Assembly: GCF_016908515.1 (NCBI RefSeq)
Contig: NZ_JAFBEA010000003.1
Span: forward strand, 248,001-312,000
DNA length: 64,000 nt
Source: Virgibacillus halotolerans
Lineage (GTDB): Bacteria > Bacillota > Bacilli > Bacillales > Amphibacillaceae
Reading direction: 5' to 3'
Part shown: positions 43,904 through 51,925 of the stretch, in pieces
Numbering within the stretch: the first letter of the stretch is position 1
Layout of the letters: each line of letters begins with the position of its first letter
The notes under the pieces: generated by a model
Database searches by the model: none
What the model saw: the letters and a program-made list of their open reading frames with translations, nothing else
Told to the model about the DNA's origin: nothing
Translations under genes and position numbers: made by a program

Positions 43904-44977
43904 ATGAGAATTTTAACTGTAGTAGGAGCACGTCCACAATTTATCAAGGCATGTATGCTGTCTAAAGCGATAAAATCAAATTCAGAAATAGAAGAGGTTA
44001 TCGTACACACAGGGCAACATTATGATGATAATATGTCTACTGTTTTTTTTGAACAATTGAACCTCCCAAAGGCGGATTATTATTTAGGTGTCGGTTCCGG
44101 ATCCCATGGTAAACAAACGGCCAACATGTTAGTGGAATTGGAGCATATTATGATTTCCATCAACCCGGATGTTGTATTAGTTTATGGAGATACAAATTCT
44201 ACGCTTGCTGGTAGCTTGGCAGCGTCAAAGCTCCATATCCCGGTAGCCCATGTAGAATCTGGACTACGTAGCTTTAATAAAAAAATGCCTGAAGAGATTA
44301 ATCGACTAGTCACAGACCATCTCTCTGATTGGTTGTTTTGTCCGTCCCAGGCTGCAATTGAAAACTTAAGGAGGGAAGGGATTGTCAATGGGGTACATCT
44401 AACAGGCGATATTATGTATGACGCTGTGCTTTACTTCAAACCTTATGCTTTAAAACAATCCACGATCATAGAAAATTTATCTCTTGTACGAGAAAAATAT
44501 TATTTAGCGACCGTTCACCGTGCTGAAAATACGGATCAACCGGAACGTTTAAAGTCGATTCTAGAAGCACTACAACAATTAAAAAAGGATGTCGTATTTC
44601 CGTTACATCCTAGAACGAAGCGTAAGATAAATGAATTCAAGTTTATGGATTTAATTTCGTCGCCACATATTAAAATAGTGGAGCCTTTAAATTACTTTGA
44701 TATGTTAACAATTGCTTCGCAGGCAAATTTAGTTTTAACGGATTCAGGTGGGTTACAGAAAGAAGCCTATATGCTTCAAGTACCTTGTATCACGCTTAGA
44801 GACGAGACGGAATGGGTAGAAACTGTGCAATCAGGTTGGAACCAGCTAGCCGGTGCAGATACAGACAAAATAGTAGATCAGGTAAAAACGATTCAGACTC
44901 CCAAAGCGTCCCCGCTACTTTTTGGGGATGGCAAAACCGCTCAAAAAATAAATGATATTCTGTTAAAAAGTAGATAG
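43904..44977 (+). CDS. Non-hydrolysing UDP-HexNAc 2-epimerase (WbpI-like)
   Basis: A 357-residue enzyme of the WecB family, in the WbpI-like branch. VVGARPQFIK replaces the GTRPE of WecB/MnaA, and VHTGQHYDDNMS, GVGSGSHGKQTANMLVELE, YGDTNSTLAGSLAA, HVESGLRSFNKKMPEEINR and VHRAENTDQPERL are present. WbpI epimerises C2 of UDP-2,3-diacetamido-glucuronic acid. If so here, it needs the dehydrogenases, aminotransferase and acetyltransferase found nearby. The ATG follows AAAGGAGAAAGGA; a longer frame upstream lacks a site. Confidence 0.85.
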   Translation: MRILTVVGARPQFIKACMLSKAIKSNSEIEEVIVHTGQHYDDNMSTVFFEQLNLPKADYYLGVGSGSHGKQTANMLVELEHIMISINPDVVLVYGDTNSTLAGSLAASKLHIPVAHVESGLRSFNKKMPEEINRLVTDHLSDWLFCPSQAAIENLRREGIVNGVHLTGDIMYDAVLYFKPYALKQSTIIENLSLVREKYYLATVHRAENTDQPERLKSILEALQQLKKDVVFPLHPRTKRKINEFKFMDLISSPHIKIVEPLNYFDMLTIASQANLVLTDSGGLQKEAYMLQVPCITLRDETEWVETVQSGWNQLAGADTDKIVDQVKTIQTPKASPLLFGDGKTAQKINDILLKSR

Positions 44978-45048
44978 GAAATCTAAAGTCTAAACAGGAA
45001 CTTTTCATTGAACGCAGATAATTCGCCAATAGAAAGACCAAATTGTTC

Positions 45049-45090
45049 AACTAACATTCAGAGGGGGAGCCCCTCTAAATGTTAGTTTCA
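45049..45090. terminator. Bidirectional terminator
   Basis: Stem AACTAACATT/AATGTTAGTT with an inner CAGAGGGGG/CCCCTCT part, between convergent genes. Confidence 0.75.
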
Positions 45091-45134
45091 CCTTATGAGG
45101 AAAGACAAGAGTCGGGAATCTTGTGAATCAGTTG

Positions 45135-46151
45135 TCATTGACCCTTTACATATCCCTTCCATCTTCTTAAAGTTTCCACCATTTTCGGGTCATTTTCAAT
45201 GGAAGTTAGTGCAGCCAACAAATGGATATGGGTAATGTGATATCCCCACTTTGCTACATTTGGATAACCTCCATCGGTTGTATAATGCGTGAGATCATAG
45301 GCAGTACGGTTACCTAAATCGTATAACGGAAGCATTCTTCTTAATGAAGTAATCCCCTTATCATATAAAACTTTCGTATTTCTATCGTTTGTTACTTTAT
45401 ATAGATCGTACAATCCAATCAGAGAAAACATGAAGCCATTTAAAATAAAACTAGGTGGATCAGTTGGACATTCTTCATAGAAAGCATAATGATTCTCAAA
45501 TTTAGCCATAATCCCATTTTCCTTTGTAGGTGTTTTAAAAAGTTCATTCGCTTTTAATGCACTTTTACTGTATTTTTTGTCTTTTGTAAGGTAGGATGCA
45601 CGCGATAAAACCGACATTGCCATTCCGAGTCCGATTGACGAATACCAGGGGGCAATTAGTTTATCAAGTCTGCCGGGATAAAATGGGAGGTCAAATTGAT
45701 AAGCCCATCCACCTCGATCATCCTGGTGATTTATAAACCAATCAGCAACGATTAGGAATTTAATTTTACTCACAGATGCATTGCTTTTTAAATAAAGACT
45801 ATAGTGTTGTAGGCCATATTGGGCAATGGTAGAGGGATTATAATATTTCCCATAGGAATAAATTGTTTTGGGAACCCCATCACTATCGAATTCCACACTC
45901 CAATTTTCAACTTTATTTTTATCATAATGCAAGTAATTACCTTTATAATCATAATGGTTAATTTCCGAATATCGTGCATTGGTCACGTTGATTTTTAATG
46001 TGTTATCTTTTTCTAGCCATTCCTTTTCGGAGTGGTATCCTTTTTCCAATAAACTAAGAGGAACAAAAAGTTCATTGCCTATTTTCTTCCCGATAGACTC
46101 AAACTGGTCATGCATCACAACTTTGATATCATCGATTTGTTCGGATCCCAA
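45135..46151 (-). CDS. D-glucuronyl C5-epimerase-like protein (GLCE C-terminal domain)
   Basis: A 338-residue protein without signal peptide. The last ~200 residues match the catalytic C-terminal domain of heparosan glucuronyl C5-epimerases: YGLQHYSLYL, GGWAYQFDLP, LIAPWYSSIGLGMAMSVLSR, EECPTDPPSFILNGFMFSL, GLYDLY and TAYDLTHYTT near the end. The family flips the uronic acid C5 configuration inside a polymer. The N-terminal ~70 residues are polar and unlike the animal beta-barrel. The TTG at 46151 is chosen because AGAGAGGTG precedes it; an ATG 13 codons earlier lacks a site. It is next to the acetyltransferase and CgeB-like genes on the same strand. Confidence 0.75.
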   Translation of the reverse strand: MGSEQIDDIKVVMHDQFESIGKKIGNELFVPLSLLEKGYHSEKEWLEKDNTLKINVTNARYSEINHYDYKGNYLHYDKNKVENWSVEFDSDGVPKTIYSYGKYYNPSTIAQYGLQHYSLYLKSNASVSKIKFLIVADWFINHQDDRGGWAYQFDLPFYPGRLDKLIAPWYSSIGLGMAMSVLSRASYLTKDKKYSKSALKANELFKTPTKENGIMAKFENHYAFYEECPTDPPSFILNGFMFSLIGLYDLYKVTNDRNTKVLYDKGITSLRRMLPLYDLGNRTAYDLTHYTTDGGYPNVAKWGYHITHIHLLAALTSIENDPKMVETLRRWKGYVKGQ

Positions 46152-46206
46152 ACATTTCACCTCTCTTATTAATGCTGTAATCCAGTTCATAAAGTGTTAT
46201 ATGAAA

Positions 46207-46887
46207 TTAAGTATTCATTTTCTTTGCGGGAACCCCAGCAACAACGATGTTAGCTTCTATATGCTTCGTAACGACAGATCCAGCTCCTACAATCGTATTA
46301 CTTCCTATGGATATACCTGGTAATAGCGACGCGTTATTGCCAATCTTGGCTCCCATTTTAATTTGAGGTCCCTTTAAATCATAATCTTTGGCACCCATGT
46401 ATTTATCGTTCGACATCGATACACAAGGACCGATAAAAACATCATCTTCCAGTATCGTGTCACCAGTTACATATGCTTGCGTCTGAATGGTGCAAGATTT
46501 TCCGATCATGGTATTTAATTCAACAATAGCCGCTCTTCCAATAACCGAATCCTCACCAATGGAAACATTTTCCCGAATGCTTGCATGATCCCCGATAAAT
46601 ACGTTCTTTCCGATTTCAGTGCCGGAATAAATGGAAACCAAATGTCCAATTCGAGTGCCAGCTTGGATAACTAGTGGAACATCAGGACTGGAAATCTTTC
46701 GCATTCTCTGATTGACGCCAGGCTTGATGCCAAGAACACAATTACAGCCAATGGTGACATTATCTTCAATTTTAGTACCTTGTAGGATGACTGTATGATG
46801 GCCGATTACAACATTTTCCCCAATATGGACATCCTTTTCAATAACTGCATGGCTACCTACCTGGGCGCTTTTAGGCATGTTAGTCAA
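46207..46887 (-). CDS. Left-handed beta-helix acyltransferase (WbpD-like)
   Basis: A 226-residue hexapeptide-repeat protein with about ten [IV]G-x4 turns (VHIGENVVIGHHTVI, VSIGEDSVIGRAAIV). The catalytic-type region ILEDDVFIGPCVSMSNDKYM and the end IVGAGSVVTKHI...VVAGVPAKKM are typical of WbpD/WlbB-type N-acetyltransferases. It likely acetylates the C3 amino group made by the DegT enzyme. TTG start, seven bases after AAAGGAGG. It is followed by the C5-epimerase gene. Confidence 0.85.
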   Translation of the reverse strand: MTNMPKSAQVGSHAVIEKDVHIGENVVIGHHTVILQGTKIEDNVTIGCNCVLGIKPGVNQRMRKISSPDVPLVIQAGTRIGHLVSIYSGTEIGKNVFIGDHASIRENVSIGEDSVIGRAAIVELNTMIGKSCTIQTQAYVTGDTILEDDVFIGPCVSMSNDKYMGAKDYDLKGPQIKMGAKIGNNASLLPGISIGSNTIVGAGSVVTKHIEANIVVAGVPAKKMNT

Positions 46888-46901
46888 ATAAAAACCTCCT
46901 T

Positions 46902-47825
46902 TTAAATTAGGATAATACTTTCTATTCTCTTTACTAGCTGCTTCGTTCGTAGCTTTGCTGAATGCCTTTGCCGGATAAAATGATATCCCTGCTCAACGAC
47001 CTTTTCCCTTTCTGTTTGATTAGCTAAATAATAGGCGGCCTTTTCTTTGAAATTATTTTCATCTATCGGTATAAAATGAAATCCAGGAATAAAGCCAAGA
47101 TCCTCCAATTCTTTAAACGTTGGGGCGAGCAGAAGGCTTTTGCAGGCAAGTACTTCAAAATACTTGGTCACAGGATAATTCAGGACCGATGGGCAAGTAA
47201 ATACAATCTTTGCACGGTTAATTTCTTGCGCATACATCCGGCCAATAAAGTGTTGTTCTTCTTCCTCCTTACTAAAATCGCGGTAACCTGGATGCTTATG
47301 ATAGGAAAATTCAGCACTACCCGCATACGATTTAATTATTTTTTGCCTTAGCGGATAGTAGTCATTCACGGCGCCTATCATTAATAAACGGCTATCCTTT
47401 TTTAATGCATAGTCCTTATATAATTCTATATTAACGAAGTGTGGAAACCATACCATTTTATCTTTGAATTCCGGGTAAATTTCTATAAATTTATCTCGAA
47501 CAACAGTAAATAAATAAGAAATATGGTGCTTATCGATATAGTTTTTTCTGAGATTCACAAACCGGTGAACATCATTTACAAATAGTCCTATAGGGATATC
47601 GATATTTGAAAGGCCTTTAATCATCGGTGACATTTGTTCATTCATATCATTTAACAGTAATATAAAGTCTGGTCGGGAAGGGAGTTGATTTAGAATATAG
47701 CTGATATGACCAGGTTTTCTCCATATTGTTAAGTTTACTACTTTATCAAGTTCTTGCTCTAAGTAATAGAAGTTTTTATTTAGTTGTTTTGACGTATCTT
47801 CTCCTATAAACAAAACATGAAGCAA
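46902..47825 (-). CDS. CgeB-like glycosyltransferase
   Basis: A 307-residue GT-B protein. The C-terminal part contains EINRAKIVFTCPSVLNYPVT, then KYFEVLACKSLLLAPTFKEL, matching the CgeB/Spore maturation protein type of GT1. The N-terminal half has RPDFILLLNDMNEQMS and GLFVNDVHRF. CgeB in B. subtilis affects the spore surface polysaccharide. TTG start with AAAGGAGTG upstream. It is first in a minus-strand group with the acetyltransferase and epimerase. Confidence 0.8.
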   Translation of the reverse strand: MLHVLFIGEDTSKQLNKNFYYLEQELDKVVNLTIWRKPGHISYILNQLPSRPDFILLLNDMNEQMSPMIKGLSNIDIPIGLFVNDVHRFVNLRKNYIDKHHISYLFTVVRDKFIEIYPEFKDKMVWFPHFVNIELYKDYALKKDSRLLMIGAVNDYYPLRQKIIKSYAGSAEFSYHKHPGYRDFSKEEEEQHFIGRMYAQEINRAKIVFTCPSVLNYPVTKYFEVLACKSLLLAPTFKELEDLGFIPGFHFIPIDENNFKEKAAYYLANQTEREKVVEQGYHFIRQRHSAKLRTKQLVKRIESIILI

Positions 47826-47915
47826 AGTTTTTCACTCCTTTCATTTGAGGCCCTTGTCGTAAATTTCCCCACTTTTTAATTCTTGCATTTGATAGAAACT
47901 TGGGTTCTTTGTCTT

Positions 47916-48267
47916 ACTGCTCCGGAAATACACTACGCTTTCCGCGGGCTCGCGCTGAGCCTCCTCGCAAAGAACGCTGCGGGGTCTCATCGTCTTCGCT
48001 TTCCCGCAGGAGTCTACGTGTATTTTCTTCGCCGATATTGCATTTACTGAAGTAGTACTAGTTCTATATAATCGCTCCCCACCACTTCACTAGTTCGGGT
48101 GAGTGGAGGGCGGTGACTCCTGCGGGAACAGCACGTGTCCGAAGACCCCGCAGAGTGATTTTCTCAAGGGGCTGAGGCCGTGCCCGAGGAAAGCATCCGC
48201 CCGGATCGATCCCGGACGGCAGCAATAGCACATTTCTTAGGAAATCAACATATGCTTACGTCGCAGT
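47916..48267. repeat. GC-rich dispersed element, locus D (about 352 bp)
   Basis: Ends with TTACGTCGCAGT, the same end as locus A. The left end keeps only ACTGC followed by TCCGGAAATACACTACGC, also present in A. Two inverted copies of the module lie inside, with GACTCCTGCGGGAACAGC and GCCGTGCCCGAGGAAAGC on one side. The rest of the 615-base gap before the oxidoreductase gene holds its promoter only. Confidence 0.75.
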
Positions 48268-48396
48268 TTATAAATTTTGTGTGAAAAACAATCATCTTTT
48301 CAAAAAGGGCTTTAAGATTTTCTAGTATTTGATGATCGTACAAAAGCCAATTTTATTATTTTTGTTATGATGGTCCATCTCCTTTAATAGCTGGCG

Positions 48397-48405
48397 CATA
48401 GGATA
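48397..48405 (+). promoter_or_regulatory. SigK/SigE-like -10 motif
   Basis: CATAGGATA matches the CATA-N3-TA -10 consensus of SigK. It is 36 bases before the ATG. The -35 (AC) is not convincing. Confidence 0.3.
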
Positions 48406-48440
48406 CTAAATGAGTAGTAACGAAGAGTGAGGAGATTTTT

Positions 48441-49376
48441 ATGAAAGTCGGTGTAATTGGAACAGGAAATATGGGAGAAAATCATGTGCGAACGTACTTG
48501 TCAATGGATGATCATTGTCAGTTTGTTGGTATATATGATAATGATAAGAAAAAGGGCCAACAGATTGCTGATCAGTATAAAGTAAAACAATTTCAATCGG
48601 TGGATGGCCTGCTTGCATCAGTTGATGCTGTTAGCATTGCTGTACCGACTGAATTCCATTATGATATTGGTTTAAACTGTATCGCACGTAAGGTGCATAT
48701 GTTAATGGAAAAGCCAATTACAAGTACAGTTTCACAGGCTAAGGAATTACTTCATAAAGCCATTAAGGCAGGAGTTCAACTTCAGGTGGGGCACATAGAG
48801 CTTTTTAATCCATTAATTCAAATTCTAAAAAAGGAATTAGAAAATGAAGCTATTATTGGAATTGCTTTTCATCGATTGAGCCCCTATGATGAAAGAATTA
48901 AATATGTTGATGTTGTAAAGGATTTAATGATTCATGATCTTTATATTTTACAAGAACTTCTGAAAGACGAAATTACGCGTTTTTATGCATTAGGAAACAA
49001 CATGGCGCATACACCAAAACACGCTGTTGTTATTGCCAGATCTTTACAAGGAGTCACAGCACAATTAACGGCTAGTTTTAAATCAAAGAAAAAAGTTAGG
49101 ACCATTCAAATTCTTACTGAAGATGCTTTTATTGAAGCAGATATCTTGAAAAGTGAAATTAAAATAACGCGTTCTGTTATAGAAGATAAAAGTAATTTCC
49201 CTGTAACGGTAACGCAAAATATTCAGGTCGATAAAACGATTCAACCGTTAAACGTTCAATTATTGGACTTTTTAAGCTGTATTAAGTTTAAAAGAGAACC
49301 ATCTGTATCAGGAAAGGATGGTATTAAGGCACTGCAAATTACAAATGAAATTAGTGAGGCTATCCTTAATAATTAA
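48441..49376 (+). CDS. Gfo/Idh/MocA family oxidoreductase (UDP-GlcNAc 3-dehydrogenase-like)
   Basis: A 311-residue NAD(P)-dependent enzyme. GVIGTGNMGENHVR binds the cofactor and LMEKPITS carries the family EKP lysine. VGHIELFNPLIQIL corresponds to the GHIERFNP stretch of GnnA-type UDP-GlcNAc 3-dehydrogenases; WbpB is a second relative with the same reaction on UDP-GlcNAcA. It is a candidate for the C3 oxidation that precedes the DegT aminotransferase. GAGTGAGGAGA precedes the ATG. Confidence 0.85.
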   Translation: MKVGVIGTGNMGENHVRTYLSMDDHCQFVGIYDNDKKKGQQIADQYKVKQFQSVDGLLASVDAVSIAVPTEFHYDIGLNCIARKVHMLMEKPITSTVSQAKELLHKAIKAGVQLQVGHIELFNPLIQILKKELENEAIIGIAFHRLSPYDERIKYVDVVKDLMIHDLYILQELLKDEITRFYALGNNMAHTPKHAVVIARSLQGVTAQLTASFKSKKKVRTIQILTEDAFIEADILKSEIKITRSVIEDKSNFPVTVTQNIQVDKTIQPLNVQLLDFLSCIKFKREPSVSGKDGIKALQITNEISEAILNN

Positions 49377-49385
49377 TTCACTTAT

Positions 49386-49411
49386 AGAGTATACGCTGTG
49401 TACTCTTTTTT
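49386..49411 (+). terminator. Terminator after the Gfo/Idh gene
   Basis: Stem AGAGTATAC/GTGTACTCT followed by a T run. Confidence 0.75.
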
Positions 49412-49489
49412 TATTGCATTTTTTTGAATAACCCTGTGAAGATAAAATCAGAAAGTTTCTCATCATATGCTTTCTTTATTGCTAAATAA

Positions 49490-49533
49490 AAAAACAGATA
49501 TAGGTTGTTTAAAGTGCAACCTATATCTGTTTC
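49490..49533 (-). terminator. Terminator of the DUF2642 genes
   Basis: Arms AAACAGATATAGGTTG/CAACCTATATCTGTTT with a T run on the minus strand. Confidence 0.8.
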
Positions 49534-49552
49534 ATGAGGTTATTAATCTATG

Positions 49553-49765
49553 CTATGCTGCTACAGGAAAACGAACGAAGTTAATAGCATCTACTGATAC
49601 ATATAGTTTAGTATTTGGTCCATAGCCACTGCTAACCTCAATAACTAGAACCAGTTCTGCAGTAACAGTCGAGAGAATACCTTCTATTAAATTATTATCT
49701 GTAGCTACCTCTACTCTTGAACCAATACGCTTGGCTAGTTCGGCAGCAAAAGTCTGTTCAAACAT
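49553..49765 (-). CDS. Small DUF2642-like (Sm-fold) protein 1
   Basis: A 70-residue protein with beta-strand pattern: RIGSRVEVATDNNLIEGILS, then ELVLVIEVSS and KLYVSVDAINFVRF. DUF2642-type small beta-barrels are found next to spore coat genes in Bacillus. GGAGGGATTTAA precedes the ATG. It is 57 bases after the longer paralogue on the same strand. Confidence 0.65.
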   Translation of the reverse strand: MFEQTFAAELAKRIGSRVEVATDNNLIEGILSTVTAELVLVIEVSSGYGPNTKLYVSVDAINFVRFPVAA

Positions 49766-49822
49766 TTAAATCCCTCCTTATAAGTGCGAATAGGGCTCAG
49801 GTGGTAAGGAACAAGGTCTTCT

Positions 49823-50179
49823 TTATAGTTCACTGACAAGTTCGATTTTGTCGATGCGTACGAGTACCTGGTCTCCAGCATTCTCAATCATTACGATATA
49901 GTCATTTTTTACGACTAGTAGTGTTCCAGTTACCATACCAAAAGGAGTAGTAATCTGTACTTGCTCATTGACTAAACCCAACAATACGTCTCTAAGTGTT
50001 GTAGGCGTGGTTGGGGGAGTAGGGGGTGTTGTTCCTGTGGATCCGCTTCCACCTATGCCTATACCGACGTCAATATCTAAACCGGGTAAATTGAGTGATG
50101 TGTCTGTATTAAATCCAGTATTCCCAGCTAGTTGTTTAATCAACTCCAATATGGCTGTCTGTTGTTCTGTTTGTGCCAA
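49823..50179 (-). CDS. DUF2642-like protein 2 with Gly/Thr/Pro linker
   Basis: A 118-residue protein. The N-terminal helix (AILELIKQLAGNTGF) and a GIGIGGSGSTGTTPP-type linker with many Thr and Pro precede a small beta-barrel: LVNEQVQITTPFGMVTGTLL and NDYIVMIENAGDQVLVRIDK. The C-terminal part resembles the shorter protein downstream. TTG start, with AAAGGATG upstream. Probably spore-surface associated, inferred from the neighbours. Confidence 0.65.
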   Translation of the reverse strand: MAQTEQQTAILELIKQLAGNTGFNTDTSLNLPGLDIDVGIGIGGSGSTGTTPPTPPTTPTTLRDVLLGLVNEQVQITTPFGMVTGTLLVVKNDYIVMIENAGDQVLVRIDKIELVSEL

Positions 50180-50512
50180 CTTTAATCATCCTTTCTATAA
50201 TATTTCTCTATTTACTATATGCTTATTACATATTTCTGTAAGGGCATTATTTCCAAACATAGCTATTTCCACTAATATCCTATAAAAATTGATAACGAAA
50301 GAAACGGGCTTATGGCAAGGAGTTTGAACATGGCTATATCAACATTCTTGCTGTCTTTTAGACGGTAAGGTTCAAGTTTGTTTTACTGTGAATTGGTGCA
50401 CATAATAGGGGAAACAACTACAAAATAATAGTTTAATGTCTACTATAGAAGTCCAATATGCGAAAAATAGACTATCATCTATAACACATTCAATCCCATC
50501 AGGAATATACTA

Positions 50513-50599
50513 TTAGAAAACTTGGCTTATCGGCAAGCTTTAATGGCGAGGGCTTGAGTTGTACTTATGCTGATATCTAAAAAAGTAAACTTTTCTTAT
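50513..50599 (+). repeat. Dispersed repeat (TTAGAAAACTTGGC family), copy 3
   Basis: TTAGAAAACTTGGCTTATCG at the start, GTTGTACTTATGCTGATAT in the middle and AAACTTTTCTTA at the end. It is in the 454-base gap before the CotW-like gene; nothing else is recognised there. Confidence 0.65.
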
Positions 50600-50633
50600 C
50601 AGTGTAAAGAAATAAGCTTTGGAGGTGGATAAA

Positions 50634-50834
50634 TTGCAAAATAATAAGGACTTTGAGAACGTCTCCAATCATGTGATTGATATGTTGCTGGATTCGACAT
50701 TGAAAAAGCATGGAGTAAAGTTGGAAACAGAGAAAGTCGGACAAAAGGAAAAAGAAGAATTAAAAACGATGGTTGAAAGCCTTAAGAAAAGTGTTGATCA
50801 ATTGTCCCAGAAAACGAATGAAAAAAAGGAATAA
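50634..50834 (+). CDS. CotW-like spore crust protein (short)
   Basis: A 66-residue helical, charged protein. DMLLDSTLKKHGVKLETEKV, then KEELKTMVESLKKSVDQLSQ, resembles the N-terminal half of B. subtilis CotW ([20 protein letters not shown]...LVKDLQAKSQAL). The basic tail of CotW is missing. The TTG start is used because GGAGGTGG sits six bases before it. A cotX homologue follows about 300 bases downstream, as in the cotVWXYZ cluster. Confidence 0.7.
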   Translation: MQNNKDFENVSNHVIDMLLDSTLKKHGVKLETEKVGQKEKEELKTMVESLKKSVDQLSQKTNEKKE

Positions 50835-50851
50835 TATACACGTATAAGAAG

Positions 50852-50886
50852 AAGTGCTGCTAACATAGGTTAGTAGTACTTTTTTA
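50852..50886 (+). terminator. Terminator of the CotW-like gene
   Basis: Stem AAGTGCTGCTAAC/GTTAGTAGTACTT followed by Ts. Confidence 0.7.
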
Positions 50887-50888
50887 GC

Positions 50889-50923
50889 AAGTAAGAAAGT
50901 ATAACTACCTTCTTACTGCATCA
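50889..50923 (-). repeat. Partial copy of the TTAGAAAACTTGGC repeat
   Basis: On the minus strand it reads CTGATGCAGTAAGAAGGTAG followed by TTATACTTTCTTAC, matching the right half of the copy at 13058. A hairpin GAACGAAGGCATTCGC/GCGATTGCCTTCGTTTTC follows at 50927-50973. The rest of the gap up to cotX is empty. Confidence 0.45.
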
Positions 50924-51136
50924 GTGGAACGAAGGCATTCGCTATTAAAAACATGGCGATTGCCTTCGTTTTCTAATATGAATGTATATCAGCCTTTATG
51001 ATCAATATGTCTAACCTAGTAAATACCTAGAAAATGCAAGGTTGCGAAAATAGGTGTTTTCTACTGGACAATCACCCTTACTATCTAGCTTTTCTTACAT
51101 ATGATGTATGAAACGGCAAGAAGGAGGAGAGATTAT

Positions 51137-51697
51137 ATGTCATCAAGTCATAGTAGAAGTTTTTTAATAGAAAGGGAAGAAGCTCAATCCAGAAGGAATC
51201 AGAATAATTGCTATAACAACACGTGTCAGCAGCCTGAATCATGTTGCAACCAAAAACCATGTAAAGATGAAAAACAAAAATGGAATGCATTAGACCCATC
51301 AGCATGCCATCCATTTGATGAGGATGCTACCGTTGGTCAAGATAAGGATGCAACGATAGGTAATATTCAGCAATCTATTGAATCCATCATTATCAAGGAT
51401 TCATGTGATGTAGATGTAACAACAACCGATATCCAAGCTGCGCTTAATGTTCAGCTAGTGCTTCAAGTTGCAATTTCTTTAGTAATTAGCATATCCATTG
51501 CAGATAGTAGTAAAGCAGACACGATAACACAGGATTTAAATGCAAAACTACAAACGAGCCAAATTAATAAACAACAAGTTTATATTGAAAATTCGCGCGG
51601 GGTAAACGTGTTTACAACAGATACAGATCTTGCAGTAAATATTCAACTTCTGTTACAAGTATTAGTTGCATTAGTAGCTAAGTTAGACGTCTTATAA
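51137..51697 (+). CDS. cotX: Spore crust protein CotX
   Basis: A 186-residue protein. Residues 1-80 are hydrophilic and Cys-, Asn- and Gln-rich (NNCYNNTCQQPESCCN). Two ~40-residue CotX repeats follow at ~84-122 (IIKDSCDVDVTTTDIQAALN) and ~148-186 (YIENSRGVNVFTTDTDLAVN), each ending in a hydrophobic helix (LVLQVAISLVI, LLLQVLVALVA). CotX is needed for crust assembly in B. subtilis. The ATG follows AGAAGGAGGAGAGATTAT; a longer frame upstream is not used. Confidence 0.93.
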   Translation: MSSSHSRSFLIEREEAQSRRNQNNCYNNTCQQPESCCNQKPCKDEKQKWNALDPSACHPFDEDATVGQDKDATIGNIQQSIESIIIKDSCDVDVTTTDIQAALNVQLVLQVAISLVISISIADSSKADTITQDLNAKLQTSQINKQQVYIENSRGVNVFTTDTDLAVNIQLLLQVLVALVAKLDVL

Positions 51698-51777
51698 TGT
51701 TTATAGTGGCATAAGGAAAAGCTGGTTTTCCACAACAACCATGTTTCTACCACTACTTTAAAAATATGTAAAGAATG

Positions 51778-51816
51778 CATAATGACTCCAGAATTGAGCT
51801 GGAGTCATTATGTTTA
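51778..51816 (+). terminator. Terminator of cotX
   Basis: Perfect stem CATAATGACTCCA/TGGAGTCATTATG. Confidence 0.75.
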
Positions 51817-51925
51817 AATTCTATTGATAAAGATCTATTCATTGTTGAAGTTCTTCAAATTAAAAGTTGTAGATAACATAGGGGACATGCCTTTTATCCA
51901 GTCCGTGCATTTATCACAGTAAGAT

